Shown here: positions 1 through 7,103 of the stretch, piece after piece
How the letters are laid out: each line of letters begins with the position of its first letter
How positions within the stretch are numbered: the first letter of the stretch is position 1
NCBI GenBank assembly: GCA_009773995.1
Contig: VSMY01000027.1
Span: 1 to 23,284 of the forward strand
Length of the DNA stretch: 23,284 bases
DNA from: Oscillibacter sp.
GTDB taxonomy: Bacteria > Bacillota > Clostridia > Oscillospirales > Oscillospiraceae
Direction of reading: 5' to 3'
Position numbers and translations under genes: made by a program
The notes under the pieces: generated by a model
Databases searched by the model: none
The model's input: only the letters and a program-made list of their open reading frames with translations
What the model was told of the DNA's origin: nothing

Positions 1-805
1 GCCCGAATGCGTTCCAGCAAGACGGAGGCAGGTTCGTCAGCGGGGTCTTGGGGGACGAGTTGGCCGCTAATGGCGAGATTAAGGATTTTGGATTTGGCAA
101 GCGAAACCAAAGAAAGTGCTTCGGATTTTTCTGTTTCAACTTTGTCAATTTCTCCGATTATGTGTTGAAGATGTTTAACAATCAACTGTTGCTCACTCAT
201 CGGAGGCAAGGGAATAGGAAGAACCTGTAATGATTGCCCAGTCAAATGTTTTATTGTTGTACCAGTATAATACCTTTCGTACTGGGTTGATGTTATGAAG
301 TGCCTGATTACATAGTACAAATACTCTGGTAGGACTTCGATAGCTCTTACTCTGTGTAAAGCTTTCTGATAAAACACCACTTCCTCAGACTGCCAAACAG
401 CACATCGACCAGGCTCACCACCCTCACATATAACCAAGTCGCCATGACGAATGCTGTACCTTTCGAGTTCGTCGTCTTCAAAACGCATATCGAGAACATC
501 GCTCAACTCAAATGTGCCCCAGCGAACATTGACGTTTCGGAGATAGGGTCTAAGCGAGCCTTTATTTTTGGCTACATCCAACATCTTTCCTAAAGCCATG
601 TCAGCAATAGAACTTAGTCTCACCCATACCCAACCCTCTGGCAGGTCAAATGGTATCTCTTCCTCAATACATTTCACGCTGCCGTTGGCGAACTTCTCAT
701 AATGTAAATTACAGGAAAAATTTTGACCAATAATGCAACCGATCTTTACTGCATTTACAAAGAAACATGACGTACAATTCCCATATGTAACGGGACCGTT
801 ATCCT
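1..805 (-). pseudogene. hsdS: Type I restriction specificity subunit (HsdS) fragment, 5'-truncated and cut by the window edge
   Basis: The minus-strand frame is open from the stop codon at 806-808 to position 1 and continues off the window. From about 704 downward it reads like the second half of an HsdS. A linker (HYEKFANGSVKC) leads into the target-recognition start (FDLPEGWVWVRL) and the LGKMLD motif. The conserved hinge PLPPMSEQQLIV follows, then a helix ending LAISGQLVPQDPADEPAS. HsdS selects the DNA sequence recognised by a type I restriction-modification complex. No ATG, GTG or TTG start precedes the conserved part in this frame, and codons 705-805 do not look like HsdS, so the first target-recognition domain is missing. 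It may be a silent cassette used for recombinational specificity switching, or plain debris. No hsdM or hsdR is visible. The family call is firm; silent cassette versus debris is open. Confidence 0.8.
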
Positions 806-835
806 AACAAATCAATCCCCAAGATTTGCATCGCC

Positions 836-848
836 TATCCAAAGAATA
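836..848 (+). repeat. Left copy of 13-bp direct repeat (possible attachment site)
   Basis: TATCCAAAGAATA occurs here and again at 7952-7964 in the same orientation. The two copies enclose the DUF6076 gene, the excisionase-like/integrase module and the SWIM gene, and the left copy lies just outside the truncated hsdS. A 13-mer can repeat by chance in 23 kb, so an attachment-site role is inference from position. Confidence 0.35.
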
Positions 849-857
849 ACCACTCGC

Positions 858-1904
858 TCAAAATGTGGCAAACTGCTTCCGCATTTCCTCGTCTGACAGT
901 TTTCCCTGCTCCGCCAAGTCCAGCACCTTCTGGGCCTGTGATAAAGTGGCGTTCCACTCATCCCTGCTGATTTTTCCCCTCTGTTTTCTTGCCTTTAAAC
1001 GGTTGTAGACCTTCCGGTATTCCATACCCGCTGGACTCAACCCTGTGGGATGATTCGCTTTTCTATGCGCGCCGACCTTGCGGCAGGTGCGCTCCGTCTC
1101 ACCCGGTGCGATGTTATTGCAGTAGCAAGTGTTGTACCCGGCGGTCAGCAGAAAATAGCGTCCGCAGTTGTGACAGCGGCGGGGCGCGTTGCCTACCATC
1201 AGCCCCCGGTAGAAATCCGTATAGAGAAAGTGGGAGAGATGACGAAACTCCACCTTTTCTGCCAGGAGAACTTTTCCTGCCTCTGTAGGATCTGCTGTTG
1301 GGACAAAGCAGAGCTGTGCGGGAAAGCTCTGGCTGAATTCCTGCTCCGGGAAAAACAGTCCCCCTGCGGCTGCCATGTCGGTAAAGTAAGCGGTGTAAGC
1401 TCCCGCATATGCGTCGGTATTGCGTCGGGGGAGGGGCTCAAAGTAGAGCTCCAGCATCCCATCCAGTTGTCCCCTGATGTTCCGCAGGCTCTCTGAAAAG
1501 TATTCCAGTCCAGAGAGAAAATCCTCAAACATCCGGTGACCCTCTGAATCGACATCCAGGGTCTCCGACCACTTGGCTGAATCAGACAGAAGGGCGGGGA
1601 ATAAATTCCGGGCTGTCTCTGTGTCCAGACGCAGGCTCCGATAGACCGGCAAATCGAAAATTAAATCCCAGACAGCGTTGAGCTGTTCCTGTGCGGAACA
1701 GGCGGCGCTGTCTGTTTTTTCCTGGAGCAGCGTCCACACGGCAGACATAAAGCCGTTAACCCGCTGGTCGATCTCCGTCAGTATCTCGCCGTCCAGGTTT
1801 AGAACATCCGTTGTGAGCTGCCCCAGTGGGAAAGCTGCTCCATCCAGAAACACAGTGTCTTTGGTAAAGAAAACCGAGAATCGGTCAAAGGTGTTCTCTG
1901 CCAT
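858..1904 (-). CDS. DUF6076 family protein with C-terminal zinc ribbon
   Basis: This 348-residue protein has an alpha-helical N-terminal body. Its C-terminal region carries a Cys-rich motif: CHNC at residues 244-247, then CYC at 260-262, then C274, followed by a basic GAHRK segment. That resembles a zinc ribbon of the CGNR/DUF6076 type, which usually points to nucleic-acid binding. The start at 1904 is preferred over an ATG 14 codons upstream because AGGAGG (1911-1916) sits 6 nt before it. A minus-strand promoter lies at 1992-2020. The gene is divergent from the excisionase-like gene and shares its control region, so it could regulate the element or be cargo. I recognise the family by its motif arrangement only; molecular function is unknown. 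Confidence 0.7.
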   Translation of the reverse strand: MAENTFDRFSVFFTKDTVFLDGAAFPLGQLTTDVLNLDGEILTEIDQRVNGFMSAVWTLLQEKTDSAACSAQEQLNAVWDLIFDLPVYRSLRLDTETARNLFPALLSDSAKWSETLDVDSEGHRMFEDFLSGLEYFSESLRNIRGQLDGMLELYFEPLPRRNTDAYAGAYTAYFTDMAAAGGLFFPEQEFSQSFPAQLCFVPTADPTEAGKVLLAEKVEFRHLSHFLYTDFYRGLMVGNAPRRCHNCGRYFLLTAGYNTCYCNNIAPGETERTCRKVGAHRKANHPTGLSPAGMEYRKVYNRLKARKQRGKISRDEWNATLSQAQKVLDLAEQGKLSDEEMRKQFATF

Positions 1905-1972
1905 GCTGTCCCTCCTGTATCCGATAGACTTTTGGCGTTTCCCCATCCTGGGCCAAATCTATTGTATGGCTG

Positions 1973-2001
1973 TTGATTTTGTGTTACCCTCATCATATCA
2001 G
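1973..2001 (+). promoter_or_regulatory. Possible sigma-A promoter for the excisionase-like operon
   Basis: TTGATT (1973-1978), a 17-nt spacer and TATCAG (1996-2001) lie upstream of the gene at 2044. The -10 box is weak. It overlaps the minus-strand promoter at 1992-2020, so the two could compete for polymerase. Confidence 0.35.
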
Positions 2002-2020
2002 AGCAACAAACAGAAGTCAA
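1992..2020 (-). promoter_or_regulatory. Sigma-A-type promoter for the DUF6076 gene
   Basis: On the minus strand, TTGACT (2020-2015), a 17-nt spacer and TATGAT (1997-1992) form a near-consensus promoter. Transcripts would start about 80 nt before the ATG at 1904. Confidence 0.6.
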
Positions 2021-2043
2021 TCAGGTATAAAGGAGGATGTAAC

Positions 2044-2253
2044 ATGAAAGAGTCAGTCTACAAAAGCTATGACGAGCTGCCGCTGTTTCTGAACGCGGAG
2101 ATAGTGGCAAGGGTGCTGGGCGTCTCGCCGTCCAGCGGGTACGAGTTGATGCACGAACAGGGCTTCCCGGCACTGCGCATCGGCAGCCGCATCGTGATCC
2201 CCAAGGAGGCGTTCATCCGTTGGGTGGAGGAACACACGGGAGGTACGGCGTGA
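2044..2253 (+). CDS. Excisionase-family helix-turn-helix protein
   Basis: This 69-residue protein has the excisionase/MerR-like layout. Residues 16-37 form an HTH (LNAEIVARVLGVSPSSGYEL), followed by the wing LRIGSRIVIPKEAFIRWVEE. Small proteins of this type bind DNA and act as recombination directionality factors or as regulators of integrative elements. A strong Shine-Dalgarno sequence (AAAGGAGG) sits about 7 nt before the ATG. The stop codon overlaps the GTG of the next gene (GTGA at 2250-2253), which implies translational coupling. Two tyrosine integrases lie downstream on the same strand, which fits an Xis role, but that role is inferred from fold and context. Confidence 0.75.
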   Translation: MKESVYKSYDELPLFLNAEIVARVLGVSPSSGYELMHEQGFPALRIGSRIVIPKEAFIRWVEEHTGGTA

Positions 2254-2825
2254 AGAAATACGATCTCTATTCCAAGCGCGACCCAGCCAAGAATTTTTCT
2301 CCTCTGCCCAATGAGGTGTTCTATCTGGACCTGTCCTACGGCGCCATCGCAATCTACGGTTACCTGATGCACATCGAGGACAGGAAGACCTTCCAGTCCT
2401 ACGCCAGCTACAGCACCATCGGCAGAGCGGTGAAGATGAGCGCCAACACCGTGCGAAAGTACGTGCTGGAGCTGGAGGACAAGCACCTTATCCGCACGGA
2501 GTCCACCACCGTCGTCACGAGGGACGGGCGCAAGCGCAACGGTACACTGCGCTACCACATCCGCCCCATCCGTGAAGCGGTGGATCACTACCACGAGCGG
2601 CAGCTCTGTCAGCTGGAGCTGGCCGTAGAACGGCAGAAAGCACAGGCACGATTGTCGCGGCTGTGCGCGGCTCAGGAGCCGCCCCTGTCGGCTGGGCATC
2701 CTACAACACCCCCAACAGTGGAACGCGGCGTGTCGGGGCTGTGCGGCCCGGTGTGCAAAGTGGGTGGCCTCAGCGATTTTCAAAACGGTCAGGTGAACCG
2801 GGGGGTCGAAAAAAGTGCAGGATAA
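2250..2825 (+). CDS. Winged-helix (Rep-like) DNA-binding protein of an integrative element
   Basis: This 191-residue protein is read from GTG 2250, which overlaps the upstream stop. GGGAGG at 2238-2243 is well placed for that start, and an ATG at 2220 has no such support. Residues 20-85 resemble a helix-turn-helix/winged-helix domain: a helix around YGAIAIYGYLM, then STIGRAVKMSANTVRKYV as the recognition region. The C terminus is basic, then Gly/Pro-rich and probably disordered. Proteins of this kind sit in Clostridia integrative elements and are often annotated simply as helix-turn-helix proteins; some relatives initiate replication. A hairpin cluster starts directly after the stop codon, which would suit a replication or transfer origin. 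Replication function is a guess. Confidence 0.65.
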   Translation: MKKYDLYSKRDPAKNFSPLPNEVFYLDLSYGAIAIYGYLMHIEDRKTFQSYASYSTIGRAVKMSANTVRKYVLELEDKHLIRTESTTVVTRDGRKRNGTLRYHIRPIREAVDHYHERQLCQLELAVERQKAQARLSRLCAAQEPPLSAGHPTTPPTVERGVSGLCGPVCKVGGLSDFQNGQVNRGVEKSAG

Positions 2826-2826
2826 A

Positions 2827-2879
2827 GGCGTGGCGCCTTACGCCGCCACGCCGGGTCACCCCGGCCCGCAATGCGGGCC
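2827..2879. repeat. Cluster of three adjacent hairpins (possible oriT or replication origin)
   Basis: Three inverted repeats follow one another: GGCGTGGCG with CGCCACGCC (2827-2835/2844-2852), CCGGG with CCCGG (2851-2855/2860-2864), and GGCCCGC with GCGGGCC (2863-2869/2873-2879). None is followed by a T-run, so simple termination is unlikely. The cluster lies between the Rep-like gene and the ribbon-helix-helix gene. Those neighbours suit an origin, but no nick site was recognised. Confidence 0.45.
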
Positions 2880-3078
2880 GGGAGGCGGGAAAACCGAGGG
2901 TTAAAGCCGTTTGCGGTACATTTTACGAGGAACTGTGCAAAGTGGAGAATGGCATTACTTTTCCCAGTATGGCGCTGGATTTGGCATTGGATACAGGCAA
3001 AGGCTTAGAGCCGCAAGGGAAATCCAGGCATTACAGGTGGCAAATGCCCCGAAAAATACGATTTTGGAGGATAACATC

Positions 3079-3483
3079 ATGGCAGAAGAAAAAGTGAGAT
3101 TTCAGATGAGGATCGACCCGGACACAGACCGGAAGATCAAAGCGGCGATGCCGCTGGCACACTGCCGAAGTCAAAACGAGTTCGTAGAAACAGCTCTGCG
3201 GTTCTACTGCGACTATCTAAACGCCAGCGACTGCACAGCCGTAGCGCCTATGTACCTGTCCGCTATTCGCGGTGCGGTGCAGGATTCGGAGAACCGCGTC
3301 TGTCGTCTGCTCTTCAAGCTGGCGGTGGAACAGGACATGGTGATGAATGTGCTGGCGGCGGGAATGGAGATTCCCGATGAACAGCTCAAGGCGCTCCGGG
3401 GACGGTGCGTCCAGAACGTGAAAAAGACAGGCGGAAGCGTCACGCTGGACGATGCGGTCCGCTATCAGAACGGCGGACTGTGA
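3079..3483 (+). CDS. Ribbon-helix-helix protein (MobC/regulator-like)
   Basis: This 134-residue protein starts at ATG 3079, with TTGGAGG 8 nt upstream. Residues 5-45 match a ribbon-helix-helix fold: strand VRFQMRIDPDTDRKI, then a helix with the SQNEFVETALRFY signature. Such proteins bind DNA as dimers and act as repressors or as accessory relaxosome proteins. The remaining 85 residues are mostly helical and may mediate oligomerisation. It lies about 200 bp after the hairpin cluster and before the DUF6809 and integrase genes. A relaxosome role is possible, but no relaxase is present in this window. Confidence 0.65.
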   Translation: MAEEKVRFQMRIDPDTDRKIKAAMPLAHCRSQNEFVETALRFYCDYLNASDCTAVAPMYLSAIRGAVQDSENRVCRLLFKLAVEQDMVMNVLAAGMEIPDEQLKALRGRCVQNVKKTGGSVTLDDAVRYQNGGL

Positions 3484-3547
3484 AAAAAGTAGTAGCTATA
3501 TTCCGCAAAGTGTGGTATGTGTTTGTGTTGCAAAGGAGGCGGTAGAT

Positions 3548-3844
3548 ATGAGAACGATTCTGGAAGACCTCTACTACGGCAACATCACACCCAATGAGCA
3601 GCAGATGACGCCTGGCTCAGAGCTGAAGCGGGCAGTGGACCGTGTCGCCAAATATGAAAATCAGCTCATGGAACAGCTGAAGGAAACCGAGCAGGAGACT
3701 CTTACAAAACTCATTCGATCACAGCATGAGATCAACAGTATCACAGCAACCGAGAATTTCATCCTGGGTTTCCGATTGGGCGTCAGGCTGATGGCCGAGT
3801 GCATGGATGAAAACGACGGTGATATTCGGACAGGAGGTGAGTAA
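3548..3844 (+). CDS. DUF6809 family protein
   Basis: This 98-residue protein begins MRTILEDLYYGNITPNEQ, the characteristic N terminus of DUF6809. It ends with a helix carrying FILGFRLGVRLMAEC, also typical of the family. AAAGGAGG at 3532-3539 with an 8-nt spacer fixes the start at 3548 rather than an upstream in-frame ATG at 3452. The middle is a charged helical segment. The family is common beside integrases in Clostridia mobile elements, and its function is unknown. The stop is only 3 nt before the integrase start, indicating one operon. Confidence 0.7.
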   Translation: MRTILEDLYYGNITPNEQQMTPGSELKRAVDRVAKYENQLMEQLKETEQETLTKLIRSQHEINSITATENFILGFRLGVRLMAECMDENDGDIRTGGE

Positions 3845-3847
3845 CCA

Positions 3848-5008
3848 ATGTCAAAGCGCAGACCGTCCGGTGACGGCATGGTGCGTAAGCGTGATGACGG
3901 TCGGTGGGAGGGCCGCATTGTGGTGGGCCACAAGGAGAACGGCGAGTCCATCTTCCGGTATGTCTCCGCCAAGAGTCAGAAGGCGCTGATGAAAAAGCTG
4001 CACCAGAGCATCGAGGCGTACCGGGACGTCAACCTCAGCGAGGACAGCCGGATGCCGCTGGGGGATTGGCTGGATCGCTGGCTGGAGGAGTACGTCTCGC
4101 CCGCTGTGCGGGAGTCCACCCTGCGGGGCTACCGGCAGTACATCGAGTGCTACATCAAGCCCCGCTTGGGAGACAAGCCGGTCTGCAAGGTCACCGCCGC
4201 CGATGTGCAGGCCCTGTATCGGGAGGTGCAGAGGAACGGGCGCAAGACCGAACACCCCGAGTACGGATACGCCCTCTCCGGTTCCACCATTCGCAGCCTC
4301 CACGGTGTGTTCCACCAGGCCATGGACGTAGCGGTACAGGAACGGCTCACGGCGAGGAATCCCACAGAGGACGTCACCCTCCCCAAAAAGAAGAGCGCCG
4401 CCAAGCAGATACTCAACGATGAACAGCTGGAACGGTTCATGGAGGAGATCAAAAAGGACCCGGTCTGGCACGACTTCTTCTACACAGAGCTGACCACCGG
4501 GATGCGACGGGGTGAGATCTGCGGTCTGATGTGGTCCGACTTCGACGGGAAGAAGGGGACGCTGACGGTGCGCCGGACGCTCCACCAGCGCAAGGGCGGC
4601 GGACTGACCACCGGCGAGACCAAGACAGGAAAGGGTCGGCGCACCATCACCCTGCCGCCCAGCACGGCCCAGCTGCTGCGGGAACGGCAGAAGTACTCCT
4701 GCTCCCAGTGGATCTTTCCAAATCCCCTCCGCCCGGAGAGTCCGGTCAGCCCTGGCAGCGCCTACAATCACATGAAGACTCTGCTGAAGAATGCCGGCCT
4801 GCCTCGTATCCGGTTTCACGATCTGCGACACACCTTCGCCACTCACGCCCTGACCAGCGGGGTAGATGCCAAGACCCTCTCCGGCATCCTGGGTCACACC
4901 AAGGCGTCCTTCACCCTGGACACCTACACCCACGTCACCGGAGACATGCACCGCCGGGCGGCGGAGATCGTGGGTGGCTTTATGAACGACATTATGGTAA
5001 GGGGGTGA
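3848..5008 (+). CDS. int: Tyrosine site-specific integrase (first of two)
   Basis: This 386-residue tyrosine recombinase carries the full catalytic set: R220 in TTGMRRGE, a candidate beta-hairpin lysine K259, H324 and R327 in HDLRHTFAT, H350 in LGH, and the nucleophile Y360 in TYTHVT. Residues 8-60 hold an AP2-like arm-binding domain (DGRWEGR). Residues 70-170 form the SAM-like core-binding domain. AGGAGG lies 10 nt upstream of the ATG. The enzyme should catalyse integration and excision of the element, helped by the excisionase-like protein. A second integrase starts 4 nt after its stop. The two share architecture and many motifs, suggesting an old duplication. Length is normal for Tn916-type integrases. 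Confidence 0.9.
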   Translation: MSKRRPSGDGMVRKRDDGRWEGRIVVGHKENGESIFRYVSAKSQKALMKKLHQSIEAYRDVNLSEDSRMPLGDWLDRWLEEYVSPAVRESTLRGYRQYIECYIKPRLGDKPVCKVTAADVQALYREVQRNGRKTEHPEYGYALSGSTIRSLHGVFHQAMDVAVQERLTARNPTEDVTLPKKKSAAKQILNDEQLERFMEEIKKDPVWHDFFYTELTTGMRRGEICGLMWSDFDGKKGTLTVRRTLHQRKGGGLTTGETKTGKGRRTITLPPSTAQLLRERQKYSCSQWIFPNPLRPESPVSPGSAYNHMKTLLKNAGLPRIRFHDLRHTFATHALTSGVDAKTLSGILGHTKASFTLDTYTHVTGDMHRRAAEIVGGFMNDIMVRG

Positions 5009-5012
5009 GAGT

Positions 5013-6452
5013 ATGGCGAAGAAGAGAAAGAAGGGCGAGGGCACCATCCGCCTGCGGAAGGACGGACGCTGGGAGGGCCGGGTGGTTATTGGATACGACG
5101 ACGGCGGCAATCCCAAGACAAAGAATGTGCTGGCTAAGACCAAGAAAGAGTGCGCCGAGAAGCTGGAACAGCTGAAAAAGGAGCAAGGTGGTTCCGGGCC
5201 GGTGAAGGTCAGGTCGGAGATGCGGTTCGGGGACTGGCTGGACTTCTGGTATCAGAGTTACTCCAAGCCGGCCTTGCGGCACACCACCCAGCTGAACTAC
5301 GAGAATTGGATCTACCTCCATGCCATTCCTGGAGTAGGGGACATCCCGCTGAACAAGCTGTCTCAATCCGACCTCCAGCAGTTCTTCACCGAGATGAAGA
5401 AAGGCGGGCGGATCAACAATGTGGAGCGTCATGGGGCGGGAATGGCGGACCGCTCGGTACGCAGCTGCCATGCGGTGTGCCAGATGGCGCTGGATCGGGC
5501 GGTGCAGGAGGGGCTCATCCGGGTGAACCCAGCCATCGGCTGTAAGCTGCCGCCCCTGCGGGAGCGAGAGATGAGGATTCTGACCAAGGAGGAAATCCAG
5601 CGGTTCCTGATTCAGGCCAAGGCGGAGGGGATGTACGAGCTGTTCCTCCTGGAGCTGACCACGGGGATGCGCCGGGGCGAGCTGCTGGCCCTGCAATGGT
5701 CTGACCTGGATTTCAAGACAGACCGGCTCCACATCAGTAAGCAGGTGTACTCCGTCAACGGAAAACTGGAAGTCAATGAGCCCAAGACAAAGGCCGCCGT
5801 CCGCACGGTCATCCTGCCTCCCGCCATGGTGGAACTGCTGGCGGAGTATAAGGCACAGGTATTCTCAGAGTGGATGTTCCCCTCCCGCGTCAAGCCGGAG
5901 CAGCCTGTGGACCCAGGCTATGTCCGCAAGCGTCTGCAAGTCATTCTGGATCGGGCCGGGTGCAAAAGGGTGAGGTTCCATGATCTCCGCCACACCTTCG
6001 CCACCATGTCCCTGGAGAACGGGATGGATGTGAAAACCCTGTCCACCATCATCGGCCATGTCTCGTCTGCCACCACGCTGAACATCTACACCCACGTCAC
6101 CGATGAGATGCAGAGGAACGCAGCCCGAAACATCGACCAAGGCATCGCCGGGGTGGAGGTACAGGAGCAGGATGAAACGGAGCTGGAGGAAACTGCTCCG
6201 CCAGTACAGTTCACCCCCTACCGCCCTCCCCACCGCAGGCCAGGGACGGGCTGCATCAGCCAAATCAATGACCACCTGTGGGAGGGCCGCTACTCACCTA
6301 AGTGGATCGACGGCAAAAAGCACGCCCGCAACATCTACGCCCATACCCGTGAGGAGTGCGAGGAGAAGCTGGCGGTGCTGATCGTTCAGATGAAACGGGA
6401 ACTGGCAGAGTTGAAAGCGGCACAGGCGGCGGGAATGTCCTCCAGATACTGA
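5013..6452 (+). CDS. int: Tyrosine site-specific integrase with extra C-terminal arm-binding-like domain
   Basis: This 479-residue integrase has an N-terminal AP2-like domain (GTIRLRKDGRWEGR), a core-binding domain and a complete catalytic domain: TTGMRRGE, PKTKAAVRTV, HDLRHTFAT, IGH and the Tyr in NIYTHVT. It exceeds its upstream partner by about 90 residues. After an acidic linker (EQDETELEETAPP) the tail reads GCISQINDHLWEGR and then ARNIYAHTREECEEKL. This mirrors the N-terminal GTIRLRKDGRWEGR and KNVLAKTKKECAEKL segments, so the tail looks like a degenerate second arm-binding domain. The start is 4 nt after the first integrase, with GGGGGTGAG upstream. A terminator follows at 6471. Whether both integrases work together or on different sites cannot be told here. 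Confidence 0.88.
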   Translation: MAKKRKKGEGTIRLRKDGRWEGRVVIGYDDGGNPKTKNVLAKTKKECAEKLEQLKKEQGGSGPVKVRSEMRFGDWLDFWYQSYSKPALRHTTQLNYENWIYLHAIPGVGDIPLNKLSQSDLQQFFTEMKKGGRINNVERHGAGMADRSVRSCHAVCQMALDRAVQEGLIRVNPAIGCKLPPLREREMRILTKEEIQRFLIQAKAEGMYELFLLELTTGMRRGELLALQWSDLDFKTDRLHISKQVYSVNGKLEVNEPKTKAAVRTVILPPAMVELLAEYKAQVFSEWMFPSRVKPEQPVDPGYVRKRLQVILDRAGCKRVRFHDLRHTFATMSLENGMDVKTLSTIIGHVSSATTLNIYTHVTDEMQRNAARNIDQGIAGVEVQEQDETELEETAPPVQFTPYRPPHRRPGTGCISQINDHLWEGRYSPKWIDGKKHARNIYAHTREECEEKLAVLIVQMKRELAELKAAQAAGMSSRY

Positions 6453-6470
6453 GGTGCCATAGACAAAGAT

Positions 6471-6505
6471 AGGACAGCGGATCGAGGTGATTTGCTGTCC
6501 TTTTC
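6471..6505 (+). terminator. Intrinsic terminator after the integrase operon
   Basis: AGGACAGC (6471-6478) pairs with GCTGTCCT (6494-6501) across a 15-nt loop, followed by TTTC. It sits 19 nt after the integrase stop codon. Confidence 0.6.
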
Positions 6506-6555
6506 TGAGGCGGAGGCAATTTGTGCAGATGGAGTCTGCATAAATTCTTTTCTTC

Positions 6556-6584
6556 TTGATAAACGACCGATGCCGTGATATGCT
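6556..6584 (+). promoter_or_regulatory. Sigma-A-type promoter for the gene at 6624
   Basis: TTGATA (6556-6561), a 17-nt spacer and TATGCT (6579-6584) lie 39 nt before the start codon. A 6-bp dyad, TGCAGA and TCTGCA, lies just upstream at 6524-6540. Confidence 0.55.
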
Positions 6585-6623
6585 TGGTTTGTTCATTCAT
6601 TCAGATTTGATGGGGGTGAAGTC

Positions 6624-6974
6624 GTGGGGGAGCAGCGATTTACAAAACGGGATTGGACCCTTTTCCGCAGTAAAATCGGCAGCTGGCAGGAAGCCTACAT
6701 GGGCAGGCTATGCGATGAATACATAGAACTGCTGAGCGGCGATGGTAATCCGTCAGAAAAATTCTGGAAGCTGGATAAGCGGATAAGAAGTGACAAAAGA
6801 AATCCAGGCGTCCAGCTAGAAATGACCCGGACAAATTTTATCTACAACATCATTGCGCTTATCAACAATGATGTGATCAGCATAGAAGCTCTGGAAGATT
6901 TCAGTGATGAACTGAAGGAAACTGTAAAAGCCCTCCTTGAGCGGCAGAACTGGAACTGCTCAGATGAAGAGTAA
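6624..6974 (+). CDS. Hypothetical protein of the mobile element
   Basis: This 116-residue protein is read from GTG 6624 with a GGGGGTG ribosome-binding site 6 nt upstream. An ATG at 6610 is out of frame. The product is soluble and rich in helix formers and charged residues; the start reads RFTKRDWTLFRSKIGSW and a central segment reads NFIYNIIALINND. I see no membrane segment, signal peptide or catalytic motif. Similar small proteins recur next to transposons and integrases of Clostridia, but I assign no function. It has its own promoter and lies between the integrase terminator and the SWIM gene, so it is probably element cargo. Confidence 0.6.
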   Translation: MGEQRFTKRDWTLFRSKIGSWQEAYMGRLCDEYIELLSGDGNPSEKFWKLDKRIRSDKRNPGVQLEMTRTNFIYNIIALINNDVISIEALEDFSDELKETVKALLERQNWNCSDEE

Positions 6975-7103
6975 CTTCGGGTAGCAGAGTGTGAGCTGGA
7001 TTGCTCCTATTGGAACAAAAAATTAAAAGGGAGTTTTATTGGACACCTCCTGCTGTAAGCTGGAAGCACAATGCGAGACACCATGCCAAAAGGAGGATTC
7101 TGT

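Noticed and set aside
48..230. A 60-codon plus-strand frame at the left edge
   Set aside because: It is antisense to the conserved hinge and helix of the HsdS fragment.
3851..5143. A 430-codon minus-strand open frame opposite the first integrase
   Set aside because: It is antisense to a gene with a complete catalytic signature and has no ribosome-binding site or recognisable domain.
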